From: Fulvivirga marina
Lineage (GTDB): Bacteria; Bacteroidota; Bacteroidia; Cytophagales; Cyclobacteriaceae
Direction: 5' to 3'
DNA: 64,000 bases
Assembly: GCF_016775155.1 (NCBI RefSeq)
Contig: NZ_JAEUGD010000066.1
Coordinates: 904,833-968,832, forward strand
Part shown: piece by piece, positions 29,201-36,053 of the stretch
Numbering within the stretch: position 1 is the first letter of the stretch
Layout: each line of letters opens with the position of its first letter
Notes under the pieces: model-generated
What the model saw: the letters and a program-made list of their open reading frames with translations, nothing else
Database searches by the model: none
What the model was told of the DNA's origin: nothing
Position numbers and translations under genes: made by a program

Positions 29201-29278
29201 AGATCATGCACAGATTTTGTTACCGAATTAATTAATAATGAAGTAACAAAACCAGCTTTAATTCACCTAAAAAAATAA
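23264..29278 (+). CDS. Single-module type I polyketide synthase (KS-AT-DH-KR-ACP-TE)
   Basis: This is a 2004-residue protein. KS (about 1-425) has Cys172 (DTGCSSSLVAL), His307 (HGTGTPLGDP) and His345 (NIGHLEGAAG). AT (about 527-835) has FPGQGSQWIGMGRDLY and Ser620 (GHSMGE); the specificity motif is VASH (720-723), closer to the YASH (methylmalonyl-like) than the HAFH class. DH (about 890-1165) has His923 in HxxxGxxxxP and Asp1083 (LDACLQ). KR (about 1396-1575) keeps Ser1529, Tyr1542 and Asn1546, but its nucleotide loop reads TGYKGIAF instead of TGxxGxxG. ACP has Ser1703 (LGIDSLM). The C-terminal thioesterase (about 1770-2000) has Ser1844 (GHSMGG) and a GDHHYL His. No ER, MT or loading module is present, so iterative use and release by the TE is likely. 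Product unknown. Confidence 0.92.
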   Translation: MSKEPIAITGMSCRFPKAQSLQDFWCLLEKGEDTIEEIKRWNIDKYYSPDKGAKDKTHQRHGSMLQHIDDFDPLFFNISPAEAAEMNPSQKLMMELVWECIENSNATYESITDSKVGVYIGNIWSDFEHLRKHKHAEVTSHSAVGQSANIIANRISFFYGFSGPSLVVDTGCSSSLVALHLACQSLWDGSIEQSIVGGVNHTLDPDQNILLSKFGGLSAKGKCSTFDAGADGFVRGEGGGIILLKRLSDAERDGDKIYAVIKGTAINNNGFNENLPATSIKGQLDVLAEAYKDSGIKPGEVHYVETHGTGTPLGDPTETNALGMFFNKKRKRPLHVGSVKTNIGHLEGAAGIAGLIKAILAINHRQLPKNLNFNKPNPKIDFDGLNLKVQATHTEWPSAKGETLKAGVNSFGWGGTNGHTILEEYKPKTNLFNSAKKIHNHKFVLPISARSEKALTDYVKSYTNYLKYSINGAPNEFIHTVTATALRKPAFEFSKAFAADSKQEMIEKLDEYLKSPEINSTSIEKQKVVFVFPGQGSQWIGMGRDLYATEPIFKKAIDECEAAFSKYCNWSLTAQLKANVSTSRMNEINVIQPALCAMQIALARLWESIGLKPDAVTGHSMGEVAAAYISGSITLDEAARVICTRSKLMKTVSGKGGAMAVTELTVPEAEEIIKKYTGLSVAVNNSPKSTVIAGDQKIINELLEELERQGKFCRQVKVDVASHSAQMEPLKDQLAKALQNINPRQNKIPLYSTVKNREVSGEELNNGYWVDNLRNGVQFAGIMEELIKKEFNTFIEVSPHPVLTTAITECLEAFNGHGIVSGTLARNKSEEGELYNNFDLLYQQGIRFDWKTFYSNPKIPFIKLPSYPFQRATYALTERKQNHNTKREGHPWLGKEMKLAQLTGLHFWEAQFSIDEFPYLKDHVVTGKIVLPGVSYVEMLHAAVAQLTGSHQVVIKDLRFKSSVIIDSDEKVSVQLKVQKGEDTSTFTFYQIADGQWVETASGIYILNNSIAEGTTENTEFEGNMDTEALYEQLQTLGLQYGPYFRGIQKINVNGRHIRASVAVKDILKYSLNQYGFHPAVLDACLQTLFATQSNCDTESTAMSYLSGIETVEINKPIGFTDELYIHTEIISLEFTNEGQSTSLTANCIITDALGHVLLTLKGLGGKIFKLEEIGEQKEKWYHHINWVPEQVNFKNHGQKSFVVVATQNDDVTKQFLEEITDAGHDFHWVAPHTTQDTPFSASLDQIELEKVDHIIYFSHGHTVATQEAIETEKAFYLIQLFKDLEAKKLMHYPGLTIVTNGAFGIKSDHINVAAGPIVGIGRVAYNELSQYEPQIVDLSYNCNLQELRNLVKVAAEPVAKEREIALRNESFYSSRLAGFVPAMPTAEQISFSTSAYHLVTGYKGIAFTLVEWMFARGARKFCLVSRSHNIDKALKTRIKSLEDQGATFKIVACDVCNTPALNNLLDELQSEAGLKSIIHAAGVINAEQIINLSHEEFSSILAPKVIGAWNLHQASRKYALDHFIMFSSASSLLGLSGQVSYVAANTFLDALAQYRQKQHLPALCINWGVISDVGMVASLKNLEKFAEAEGFVATPMSDAVKALDKIFDQSPANMGVFQVNADQTAEHFPALGNSKYFSGLLHKNEDTNAGQSLLQTLESVPNSEEWLDALESHLKKLTASIIKSPEDQLSTTMKFKSLGIDSLMAVQFRNKLEKELNIKLSVTDIWEHPTIAEYATFLVEKLFKVKKQKEEQSTSEPTIVASTSNAKHKVQLVCFHDAGGNANLYADWEEKLANNIQLVTVELPGRGKSSSMQPFTNMKQAVHKISDTLMGVMDKPAIFFGHSMGGLIAFEVMRELRRRLARPPVSLIVSSTPQLASYDKQHLDHNADDQTLTKRFPHLSKEAIPDTELREILIRLLRNDLILLDSYKYEFAPPMDVNIIAIHGKSDITVSNKQMNLWKNETTLKFRFIEREGDHHYLRSCTDFVTELINNEVTKPALIHLKK

Positions 29279-29282
29279 ATCA

Positions 29283-29735
29283 ATGGAAGCACAACAAGTC
29301 ACAACTAAGTTATCTAAAGAAGTAATAGGTACCTGGAAACTTGTTTCCTGGACCTTCAAAAACGACAACGGAGAAGTCATTGACTATTTCGGCAAAAGTC
29401 CTCAAGGTATACTCATGTATACCGACAGCGGCTACATGAGTGTCCATATTATGAAGAACGACAGAAAAAAATTTAAAAGTGGAGGAATGTATGATGGTAC
29501 TACTGATGAAATTGTTGATGCCTTCACCTCATACTTCGCCTATTTCGGTAAGTTCATAGAGAAGGAACCGGGAGTATTGCAACACACTGTGGAAGGTGGC
29601 ACCTTTCCTAACTGGCTGGGCAATATTGAAGAGCGCTACGGTGAAATAGAGGGAGATCGAATGATACTGTCAACACCCCCAATCCGTACAGGCGAACACG
29701 ATATTGTATTCAATGTGGTGTGGAAAAGGGCGTAG
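29283..29735 (+). CDS. Lipocalin-like domain protein
   Basis: This 150-residue protein shows the lipocalin-like (Lipocalin_5) pattern: IGTWKLVSWTFKNDNGEV, then GILMYTDSGYMSVHIM and an LQHTVEGGTFPNWLG strand region, ending FNVVWKRA. It begins 4 bp after the PKS stop, so the two are one operon. Proteins of this family occur in other biosynthetic clusters; binding or tailoring of the polyketide is an inference from position alone. Confidence 0.82.
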   Translation: MEAQQVTTKLSKEVIGTWKLVSWTFKNDNGEVIDYFGKSPQGILMYTDSGYMSVHIMKNDRKKFKSGGMYDGTTDEIVDAFTSYFAYFGKFIEKEPGVLQHTVEGGTFPNWLGNIEERYGEIEGDRMILSTPPIRTGEHDIVFNVVWKRA

Positions 29736-29999
29736 TATAAAAAGACAAAATCTGTTACAGAAGTAAGAAATCACACTATAAGTATCTCATTATCTACATT
29801 TTAAACATCATTACATCAATTGTATTAGAGTATTAATAGATATAAATATTATTAAGTTATTAAATATCAATAAGTTACACAACATCAAATAAACACAAGG
29901 TTAAATATATTACACCCATGCAATCGAGTCTCTTATTTAACAGCATAGAATCTTTGCAAGTAATAAATTAAAAGGAAATTCAATCAAAAATTAAAAACT

Positions 30000-30413
30000 A
30001 TGAATCAAGCTAGCATAATGAAAGGTGAATCACTCTTAAAAGAGAAAAACCTGGAGGTAACTTATGATCCATCAAATCAAATCCTATTTTGTCGCTGGAT
30101 AGGTTTTCAAAACAGGGACAAAATCATTTCAGGGGGAAATAAAATACTTGAACTATTTAAAAAGAAAGCCAACTGCACTAAAATATTGAATGATAATACA
30201 GAAGTTACCGGCCCTTGGCAAGACGCTGCAGAATGGACCGTAACCCAGTGGTTTCCTCAAATGGAAAAAGCAGGCCTAAAACATTTCGCATGGATTTTCT
30301 CAGAAAATATTTTCGCACAGCTATCTGCTAAAAACGCCATGCCGGATTCAAATATTGTAACCAAATTTAACTCAGCCACAGAAGCACTTGAATGGCTAAA
30401 GTCTAAACCCTAA
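30000..30413 (+). CDS. STAS/SpoIIAA-like protein
   Basis: This 137-residue soluble protein has an alternating strand-helix pattern: LEVTYDPSNQILFCRWIGFQ, then LEKAGLKHFAWIFSENIFAQ and ATEALEWLKSKP at the end. This recalls the SpoIIAA-like/STAS fold proteins often found in Cytophagales. A second in-frame ATG at 30018 could be the start. It stands alone with a 264-bp AT-rich leader and its own terminator. Function unknown. Confidence 0.5.
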   Translation: MNQASIMKGESLLKEKNLEVTYDPSNQILFCRWIGFQNRDKIISGGNKILELFKKKANCTKILNDNTEVTGPWQDAAEWTVTQWFPQMEKAGLKHFAWIFSENIFAQLSAKNAMPDSNIVTKFNSATEALEWLKSKP

Positions 30414-30434
30414 TAGCTCCAATGTATCACCAGC

Positions 30435-30468
30435 AACACCAGCTCTCCCCCTGAGAGTTGGTGTTTTA
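30435..30468 (+). terminator. Rho-independent terminator
   Basis: AACACCAGCTCTC (30435-30447) pairs with GAGAGTTGGTGTT (30453-30465) with one G-U, around a 5-nt loop, followed by a short T run. It lies 21 bp after the stop of the STAS-like gene. Confidence 0.75.
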
Positions 30469-30565
30469 CGTTACCTGATGGTATAAGCAATAGTCATCTA
30501 AATTGTAAGGAAAATACCCTACAATAGACGATTAAAACCTTAAAATTCAAATGTAAATACACTAC

Positions 30566-30606
30566 AAAGCACCTTCCCTATTCATAAGGGGAGTGCTTTT
30601 TCTTTA
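30566..30606 (+). terminator. Terminator-like hairpin
   Basis: AAAGCACCTTCCCT ... AGGGGAGTGCTTTTTCTTT forms an imperfect stem with a T-rich tail. No gene ends immediately before it; it may close an unidentified short transcript or be a second terminator for the gene at 30000. Confidence 0.5.
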
Positions 30607-30687
30607 TCCACAACATCTATTCTTCAGCGCAGCGCTTATTTCATATATTCATCTGCTCAGTTAACTTAGCTCCTCATTTAAGTTTAG

Positions 30688-31103
30688 ATGATAGCAATTA
30701 GAAAGGCGTCAGGCACCTCTGATCATTTCACTATTGAGCAATTAGCAGGGGATATATCGCATGAAGTTTTATGATCCGATCATACCCACACTAATAATTT
30801 TCTAACAGAGTTTCAATTAAAAGAAGCTATTGCAAGACCAAATTGCCAGTGAAACAGCTACTATTTACTAATCGTTGAAGAGCCTCCAACAGGATATCTC
30901 GGATTGATAAAACACAATAACAAACTTATAATTAGCAAGTTATACACAATCAAGACTTACCAAGAAAAAATCAGAAAAGCAGCCATGGATTTCTCAACCA
31001 GACTTGCCCTTAAAACCATATAAAAAGTATAGAATTAGTTGTGAACCAACTTAACAGCACTATCATAAGCATATATAAGCAATATGGTTTTGAGGCCATT
31101 TAA
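30688..31103 (+). pseudogene. Decayed GNAT-family N-acetyltransferase
   Basis: An ATG at 30688 opens MIAIRKASGTSDHFTIEQLA but meets TGA within 30 codons. Further on, in shifted frames, one reads LLIVEEPPTGYLGLIKHNN, KLYTIKTYQEKIRKAAMDF and finally IYKQYGFEAI before TAA at 31101. These are the successive landmarks of a GNAT acetyltransferase, ending in the typical YKxxGFE motif. Several stops and at least one frameshift interrupt them. The rest of 30414-31309 contains only terminator-like hairpins and no intact gene. Confidence 0.65.
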
Positions 31104-31309
31104 ACGCTTGTCAACTCCTTTTCGGACGGACATAGCAAGGATAAAAAAATACACAAAACGATCCACCAAGAGCCTACAAATGCGTTTCCCAATCACCTCT
31201 CCTATAGGAATAGGAGCCTATGTACGCAATTTTTATACCCTGGATTGAAGCTCTGTATTTTAATGTGTGAATAGATGGCTTATGGAGTTTCAGTATGAAT
31301 ACACTTAAA

Positions 31310-31573
31310 TTAAGCAAAAAGCCTCCAAAGGAAAAGTACCAACCCGACAATGGCAACACATGAAATGATAAGAAGGACCCTGTGGTCATAGAAAAGATAT
31401 CCGGTAATGACAAAGCCCAGAATTGCGAAAAGTGATGTACTTAAAAACAGGTTACCCAACCCCATATCGTGGGCATGGTCAAGACTAAACCACCTTGCAA
31501 AGTTAAACACATAACTGAGCAGAAAGCCTACCAGCACAAAGCCCGCATTGATCAGTATGTAATTAACTATCAT
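31310..31573 (-). CDS. Small membrane protein, paralogue 2 (candidate immunity protein)
   Basis: This 87-residue protein has three predicted hydrophobic helices. It aligns along its length with the next gene (31591-31878): YILINAGFVLVGFLLS, then a short loop with Trp-Phe and HDMGLGNLF, a second helix ending GYLF, and a third helix. It lies 17 bp downstream of its paralogue and in line with the DUF4157 effector gene. Position, size and duplication fit a membrane immunity or accessory protein, but there is no direct evidence. Confidence 0.65.
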   Translation of the reverse strand: MIVNYILINAGFVLVGFLLSYVFNFARWFSLDHAHDMGLGNLFLSTSLFAILGFVITGYLFYDHRVLLIISCVAIVGLVLFLWRLFA

Positions 31574-31590
31574 AACAACGTAAGGCTATT

Positions 31591-31878
31591 TTAAATAAAG
31601 TAAAACAGGCTATTAAGAAAGAACAGCATCCCTATAATCGCCAGCACTGATACAACTGGCAAAACCTTAAACCTGGAATAAACATATCCTGTATAGGCCA
31701 GGCCAAGAATGGTAAAAACAGAGGTAGTAAAGAACAGGTTTCCCAACCCCATGTCATGCGGATCATCCAAACGAAACCATGAAGCAAAGTTAATGATAAA
31801 GCTCAATAGGAAACCTGCCAGCAAAAAACCCGTGTTGATGAGTATATACCTGACTACCACCTTATAACTTGTTTGCAT
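31591..31878 (-). CDS. Small membrane protein, paralogue 1 (candidate immunity protein)
   Basis: This 95-residue protein has three hydrophobic helices, with the core RYILINTGFLLAGFLLS, LDDPHDMGLGNLFFTTS and GYVYSRFK. It is a clear duplicate of the 87-residue gene downstream. It begins 10 bp after the stop of the DUF4157 effector gene, so the three genes should share a transcript. The conserved DMGLGNLF loop between helices 1 and 2 is the best signature. No family name is known to me. Confidence 0.68.
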   Translation of the reverse strand: MQTSYKVVVRYILINTGFLLAGFLLSFIINFASWFRLDDPHDMGLGNLFFTTSVFTILGLAYTGYVYSRFKVLPVVSVLAIIGMLFFLNSLFYFI

Positions 31879-31887
31879 CTAATTATA

Positions 31888-33390
31888 TTAGTCCTTCGTT
31901 ACTTTAAACTCCTCTCCCGGCCCGGAATCAGTGGGGCGCTCCACAAGGTTAAATACCTGAGTATCCAAATACACTTTTACCTCAGACCATGGTGTTTTAG
32001 CCTTGTAATACTTAAATACCTGAGCTCCCTTATCCATCGCAGATTTGGCTCCTTTAAGCTTAGATAAACCTTCATAGCTATAGTCTCCATTCCCTTTATC
32101 ATGCTCACCATGCTTATGCCCATCCTGGTTCACATAAGAGTGGAAAGATTTGATCGAGTCATCACCCTTTTCCTCTGCCCTCTCTGCATGTCCGTGAGCA
32201 TGAGAGTCCTGAATCATATGCATTAAGCTACCCATAGCCCGCTTAGGGGTACTTCCATCTTTATAGGTATGAAACAAGTCATCAATAGTTAGCTTATCCG
32301 CATTCGGAGTCCCTTTAAAGTACTCTGTAAAACCAGCTACAGGTACGCCGGTCAGTGTAGTATTGCTCTTGATATCACCTATTCCTACACGGTAAGTAAA
32401 CTCCGCCCAGACCATGACCTTGTCCTTGGTGATTTGCGCCTTGATGCCATCAGCAATCGCCATGGCATGAAAGAATTGTAAATCACCAAAATGACTTCTG
32501 GCTGTCATATTATCCTTCTTGCCTATCCGCTCTCCTTTTTTGCTCTTGCCTTTACCATCAGAAAAGTGATTGTACCAGACCAAACCGCTACTATAATTGT
32601 CGTTTTCCCTTTCGTTGTTATCAAACAAAAGACCTTCAGGGTCATCATTCCAGATCACACCTCTGATGTACTCAAAAACTTCCTCATCATCAAGCGAGGC
32701 ATCTTTTGGTACTACACCTGCCTTTATGAGCGATTGCAGAGTCAGGTTCTCATGAACAGGGTCTCCCTTATTCCAGGGACCTTCAATTTCATTTTTCTGC
32801 ACCACATCATCCTGTGCTTTCTTCTGAACAGTAACCCCACCGCTTACTGCCTGATTACGAGCTGCCTTGTAGCCCATGCTGTCAGCTTCCTGCTCCAAAA
32901 CAGGATCATCATTAACTACCAGACCTTTTGCCTGAGTTGTCGCCTTGACTCTGCCTTGTCTTTGCTGTACCACATGTGCAAGCTCATGGCCTATCAGCTC
33001 TTGTCCTTTAACGCTATGGGGATTATATTGCCCGGGAGCAAAATGTATATCATTGCCCTGAGCATAAGCCAAAGCCCCAATTTGTTTCGCCTGCGATGAG
33101 TTGCTATGAACTTTTACATCTTCAAAACTTGCCCCAAATGCACCTTCCATTTTCCCCTTCACCACCTCAGGAAGTCCGCCTGAGCCTTTGTTTGAAGAGG
33201 TAGGTGCTTCAGAAGCTTGCCCACCTCCCATATTACCCGATGCCTTCTGAACTGGTATAAATCCAGCCTGCCCGAACAGTTGCTGAATACCTAATGATGA
33301 CGAGGATAGGTTATCCTTCTGTAAATTGTCTTGTTTGCTTCCAGGGGTAGATGATGGTGACGATTGTTGCTGATGCTGAATGTCGTTCAT
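31888..33390 (-). CDS. DUF4157 effector with C-terminal phospholipase C-like domain
   Basis: This 500-residue protein has no signal peptide. The first 70 residues are low-complexity (Ser/Gln/Gly rich). Residues about 72-185 form a DUF4157 metallopeptidase-like domain: [10 protein letters not shown], then [12 protein letters not shown] with HExxH at 135-139 and EADSMG with Glu168. DUF4157 is a known marker of toxins carried by extracellular contractile injection and related systems. The C-terminal part (about 205-435) has metal-ligand spacing like zinc phospholipase C: His213 (VHENLT), Asp249-250 (IWNDDPE), His275 (WYNHFSD), and His391-x3-Asp395-x5-His401 ([13 protein letters not shown]), then a His-rich tail segment (417-430). 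The likely role is an intracellularly delivered toxin that attacks membranes or phosphodiesters. The lipase assignment is inference from motif spacing. Confidence 0.72.
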   Translation of the reverse strand: MNDIQHQQQSSPSSTPGSKQDNLQKDNLSSSSLGIQQLFGQAGFIPVQKASGNMGGGQASEAPTSSNKGSGGLPEVVKGKMEGAFGASFEDVKVHSNSSQAKQIGALAYAQGNDIHFAPGQYNPHSVKGQELIGHELAHVVQQRQGRVKATTQAKGLVVNDDPVLEQEADSMGYKAARNQAVSGGVTVQKKAQDDVVQKNEIEGPWNKGDPVHENLTLQSLIKAGVVPKDASLDDEEVFEYIRGVIWNDDPEGLLFDNNERENDNYSSGLVWYNHFSDGKGKSKKGERIGKKDNMTARSHFGDLQFFHAMAIADGIKAQITKDKVMVWAEFTYRVGIGDIKSNTTLTGVPVAGFTEYFKGTPNADKLTIDDLFHTYKDGSTPKRAMGSLMHMIQDSHAHGHAERAEEKGDDSIKSFHSYVNQDGHKHGEHDKGNGDYSYEGLSKLKGAKSAMDKGAQVFKYYKAKTPWSEVKVYLDTQVFNLVERPTDSGPGEEFKVTKD

Positions 33391-33512
33391 TGCCTATAAA
33401 TACATAAAGCTCTAAGATATAAACCCTGACAAAAAAATAGCACTTAAGGTAATATAATTAGTCATTATTGCAATTTCGCCCGATTGCCTTCGTAGTGAGA
33501 CATCCGGAATAG

Positions 33513-34331
33513 CTAATTTCCTGATCGCCAAAACTGATCATCAAACTTACGGGGAAAAGGGATTGTTATGTGCCTACTCCTCCAGGGCTTGAGCTGATAC
33601 CAGGTATTAAACCCTGCTGCCGTGAATATTTTATCAACATGCGGATACCAGTCGACAGGTTCTTCACCATGCAGCAAACTTACCCCTTCAGGAACACTCA
33701 CGGGTTGATCGCATAGCACTACTATATGAGGGTCGTTGCCTTCCATTTTTGCAAGATCGACAGCATGATTTAACAACACCTCAATTTCATCAAGATGTGT
33801 AGTATGTACTACCAACCATACGGGCTGATTATATTTTTCCAATTTTTCAAGAATGTGGGTAGGAGATGGAAAACTAAGTTCCATATGCTTTACCTGCGTA
33901 GCGGTTTTAACATAACTTTCATGATCAGGCTCCAATGGCTCGAAAACATAGACACATTCCATAGCAGGAGGACACCGATTGATCAGGGGTTTATACATTC
34001 TCCACTTGAGTCTTCTACACAGGTAATGTACCAATATGCCAGCAAATAAATCATCTGACAGCTCTCCTAAAAGACCACACGGAAAAGCATCTATGTAAAA
34101 TGCCTCAGGAGAATACTCCCGGATGAGTTCCCTGATCCATTTCCTTAAGACTGCTGCCTCAAAACTATAGGTAGGTGGTAAGAATGCTATTTGTTCAGCA
34201 TTAAATAGCTGGTAAGCGCTACGATTATTGGTAAGCACCTTATATGACTCCTCTATTCCCGCACTAGCAATAAAAGTCTTTATGCGGGACAGGTGCCCAA
34301 AACCACCTCCAAAACCATAAAAAACTATCAT
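33513..34331 (-). CDS. Glycosyltransferase (GT-B, family 1/28-like)
   Basis: This 272-residue protein begins MIVFYGFGGGFGHLSR, the Gly-rich N-terminal loop with GHxxR typical of UDP-sugar GT-B enzymes of the MurG/MGT type. The C-terminal region has HGEEPVDWYPHVDKIFTAAGFNTWYQL, resembling the nucleotide-sugar-binding face (AAGFNT). It is somewhat short for the family. Its ATG overlaps the preceding lipoprotein stop (ATGA), making it the last gene of the five-gene glycan operon. Confidence 0.62.
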   Translation of the reverse strand: MIVFYGFGGGFGHLSRIKTFIASAGIEESYKVLTNNRSAYQLFNAEQIAFLPPTYSFEAAVLRKWIRELIREYSPEAFYIDAFPCGLLGELSDDLFAGILVHYLCRRLKWRMYKPLINRCPPAMECVYVFEPLEPDHESYVKTATQVKHMELSFPSPTHILEKLEKYNQPVWLVVHTTHLDEIEVLLNHAVDLAKMEGNDPHIVVLCDQPVSVPEGVSLLHGEEPVDWYPHVDKIFTAAGFNTWYQLKPWRSRHITIPFPRKFDDQFWRSGN

Positions 34332-34981
34332 TTATCTTGTGCAGCCAACTCCGCACAAATGATATATTTTTCCGTTTCCTGCATTTCGGGAATGAGTAAT
34401 ATTCCAGGGGCAAAAGAGTCTGAAAAGTTGCGTAGAAAGTATTTACCCTGCACCTCTAACATAGGTACACCAGGATCAAACCGGATGGAGGAAAGTTCAT
34501 TTTCCTCCTGGCTTAGCTTAATACGCCCGTCATCATAGCAGTGTATTTCATAAGCTCCCGTCATCTCTTCATTGTTTGCTACCTTAATCTTTCCCTCTTT
34601 GATTTTCACCTTCCAGATCAGAGCCTCACTTTTACTCCTGAGCTTAAATCCATCATCCTTATATTTCACCGCATACTGAAATTCATCATTCTGATCATAG
34701 TATTTCCTTTTACCCTCTCTCTTCATAACCCCAAACAATATTCCTTCCTGGGTATTGACCGTCAGTTCACTCCCTCTATCAGTGATCTCTGCCAATGAAA
34801 CATTTTCTCTATTGCTGATATAGTAACTCTTCAATGCACCAACTACCTCAACCTCCTCAGCAGGAGTTTCAGTAACTGATTCACCTTCCTGCCCGGAACC
34901 ACCAGAACACCCCCAGAGAACGAGTAACATAATGATAAGGCAAAATTCAAGATAGATATTTTTTGTATGCGAGTGTTTCAT
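34328..34981 (-). CDS. Hypothetical lipoprotein
   Basis: The start is ATG 34981 (MKHSHTKNIYLEF); the frame opens 24 bp earlier. The leader ends in LLVLWGC, a lipobox, followed by an acidic Ser/Gly/Glu linker typical of surface-exposed lipoproteins. The remaining 180 residues are beta-rich with repeated Lys/Glu pairs (KRKYYDQNDEFQYAVKYKDDG) and are not recognised. It overlaps the upstream glycosyltransferase by 35 bp and the downstream one by 4 bp, so it is translated with them. Confidence 0.65.
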   Translation of the reverse strand: MKHSHTKNIYLEFCLIIMLLVLWGCSGGSGQEGESVTETPAEEVEVVGALKSYYISNRENVSLAEITDRGSELTVNTQEGILFGVMKREGKRKYYDQNDEFQYAVKYKDDGFKLRSKSEALIWKVKIKEGKIKVANNEEMTGAYEIHCYDDGRIKLSQEENELSSIRFDPGVPMLEVQGKYFLRNFSDSFAPGILLIPEMQETEKYIICAELAAQDK

Positions 34982-36053
34982 GAGTATGGGAATATTGAGT
35001 TTCAATTTTAGTTTTCAGGTGCTGTCCTAGCATGAGTTGTTCCTCTCCAGTCATAGAAAAGAACTGATACAAAGTTTCTCTGCAACTATCTTCATCAGCA
35101 GGTTCAAACAGTAACCCATCTTCCTCATGGGCTATAACATCAGCCATACCATCGACTGCAGAGGATATAACCGGGACACCTAATGCGCCTGCTTCCAATA
35201 ATACATTGGGCATACCATCATAAAAAGAGGGAATAACAAGAGCATTACAACAAAGATAATATTTCATAAGCTCATAGCGATCATGAAAGGGAAGCACCGT
35301 ATATGTACAGCGCATTTGCTCCAACTCTTCCTCCAAATGCTCTTCAACATCACCTACAAGCAGTAAATGAGTCTTCTCTACAAGACTTGTCCTTTTAAGA
35401 GCTTCAAGGAAAAAGTCAAGCCCCTTTTTGGCCTTTAACTGTCCAAAAATCCCCAAAGTCAATTGCTCCTCCCCTTGCTGCCTCTTCCACTCTTTAGCAA
35501 ATTCAAGCTCTCCGGAAGTGGGTTGCCACAGCATGGTATCTATACCATTTGCAACATAGTGCACACCTTCATGACCGATCCATTTTCTTATCTTATCCGC
35601 CTTATCACTACTTACGGTAAAAATCAGGGAAGACTGCCTCAGAGCATCTTCAAGTATTCCTCGTTTGCGGGGTGTAAATATGGATATATCCAAATCGTTA
35701 CCACGGATTAGTGTCACCAACTTCACCCCAGCCCATTGAGAAAACACAGGTGCACCAATCATGGACAAATAGCCTCCAAAGCAAACAATGTAATCAAAGC
35801 TACCTAACGTTTTAATGTAGTTCCAGGCAACATTTAGCACATGGGCCTCACTATTGCTAAAGGGGATGACTGTATACCCTCCATTTTGCTGCTGCTTACG
35901 GCGTATTTTTCTATCCCTGTTTACAAAATGAATGATTTCAATCGTAAAGCCTGCCTGACGCAAACCGTTGACAATGCGATCACATGATTGTGACATTCCT
36001 CCTCGCTGAGGAGGATAATGGTCCGTAAGCCATAAACAAGTAGGCGTGCCCAT
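34947..36053 (-). CDS. Glycosyltransferase family 4 protein
   Basis: This 368-residue GT-B enzyme has an N-terminal acceptor domain starting CLWLTDHYPPQRGGMSQSC (PPxxGG loop). The C-terminal donor domain has LGIFGQLKAKKGLDFFLEAL and the family 4 E-x7-E signature in PNVLLEAGALGVPVISSAVDG. It is expected to work at the cytoplasmic face of the inner membrane in surface glycan or glycolipid synthesis. Its ATG shares a base with the stop of the preceding membrane protein (TAATG). Confidence 0.85.
   Translation of the reverse strand: MGTPTCLWLTDHYPPQRGGMSQSCDRIVNGLRQAGFTIEIIHFVNRDRKIRRKQQQNGGYTVIPFSNSEAHVLNVAWNYIKTLGSFDYIVCFGGYLSMIGAPVFSQWAGVKLVTLIRGNDLDISIFTPRKRGILEDALRQSSLIFTVSSDKADKIRKWIGHEGVHYVANGIDTMLWQPTSGELEFAKEWKRQQGEEQLTLGIFGQLKAKKGLDFFLEALKRTSLVEKTHLLLVGDVEEHLEEELEQMRCTYTVLPFHDRYELMKYYLCCNALVIPSFYDGMPNVLLEAGALGVPVISSAVDGMADVIAHEEDGLLFEPADEDSCRETLYQFFSMTGEEQLMLGQHLKTKIETQYSHTHETLAYKKYLS

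Noticed and set aside
32491-33099. 202-residue open frame on the plus strand inside the DUF4157 gene
   Set aside because: It is fully antisense to a gene with clear domains, and its translation (Leu/Ile/Ser-rich, no motif) looks like a shadow frame.
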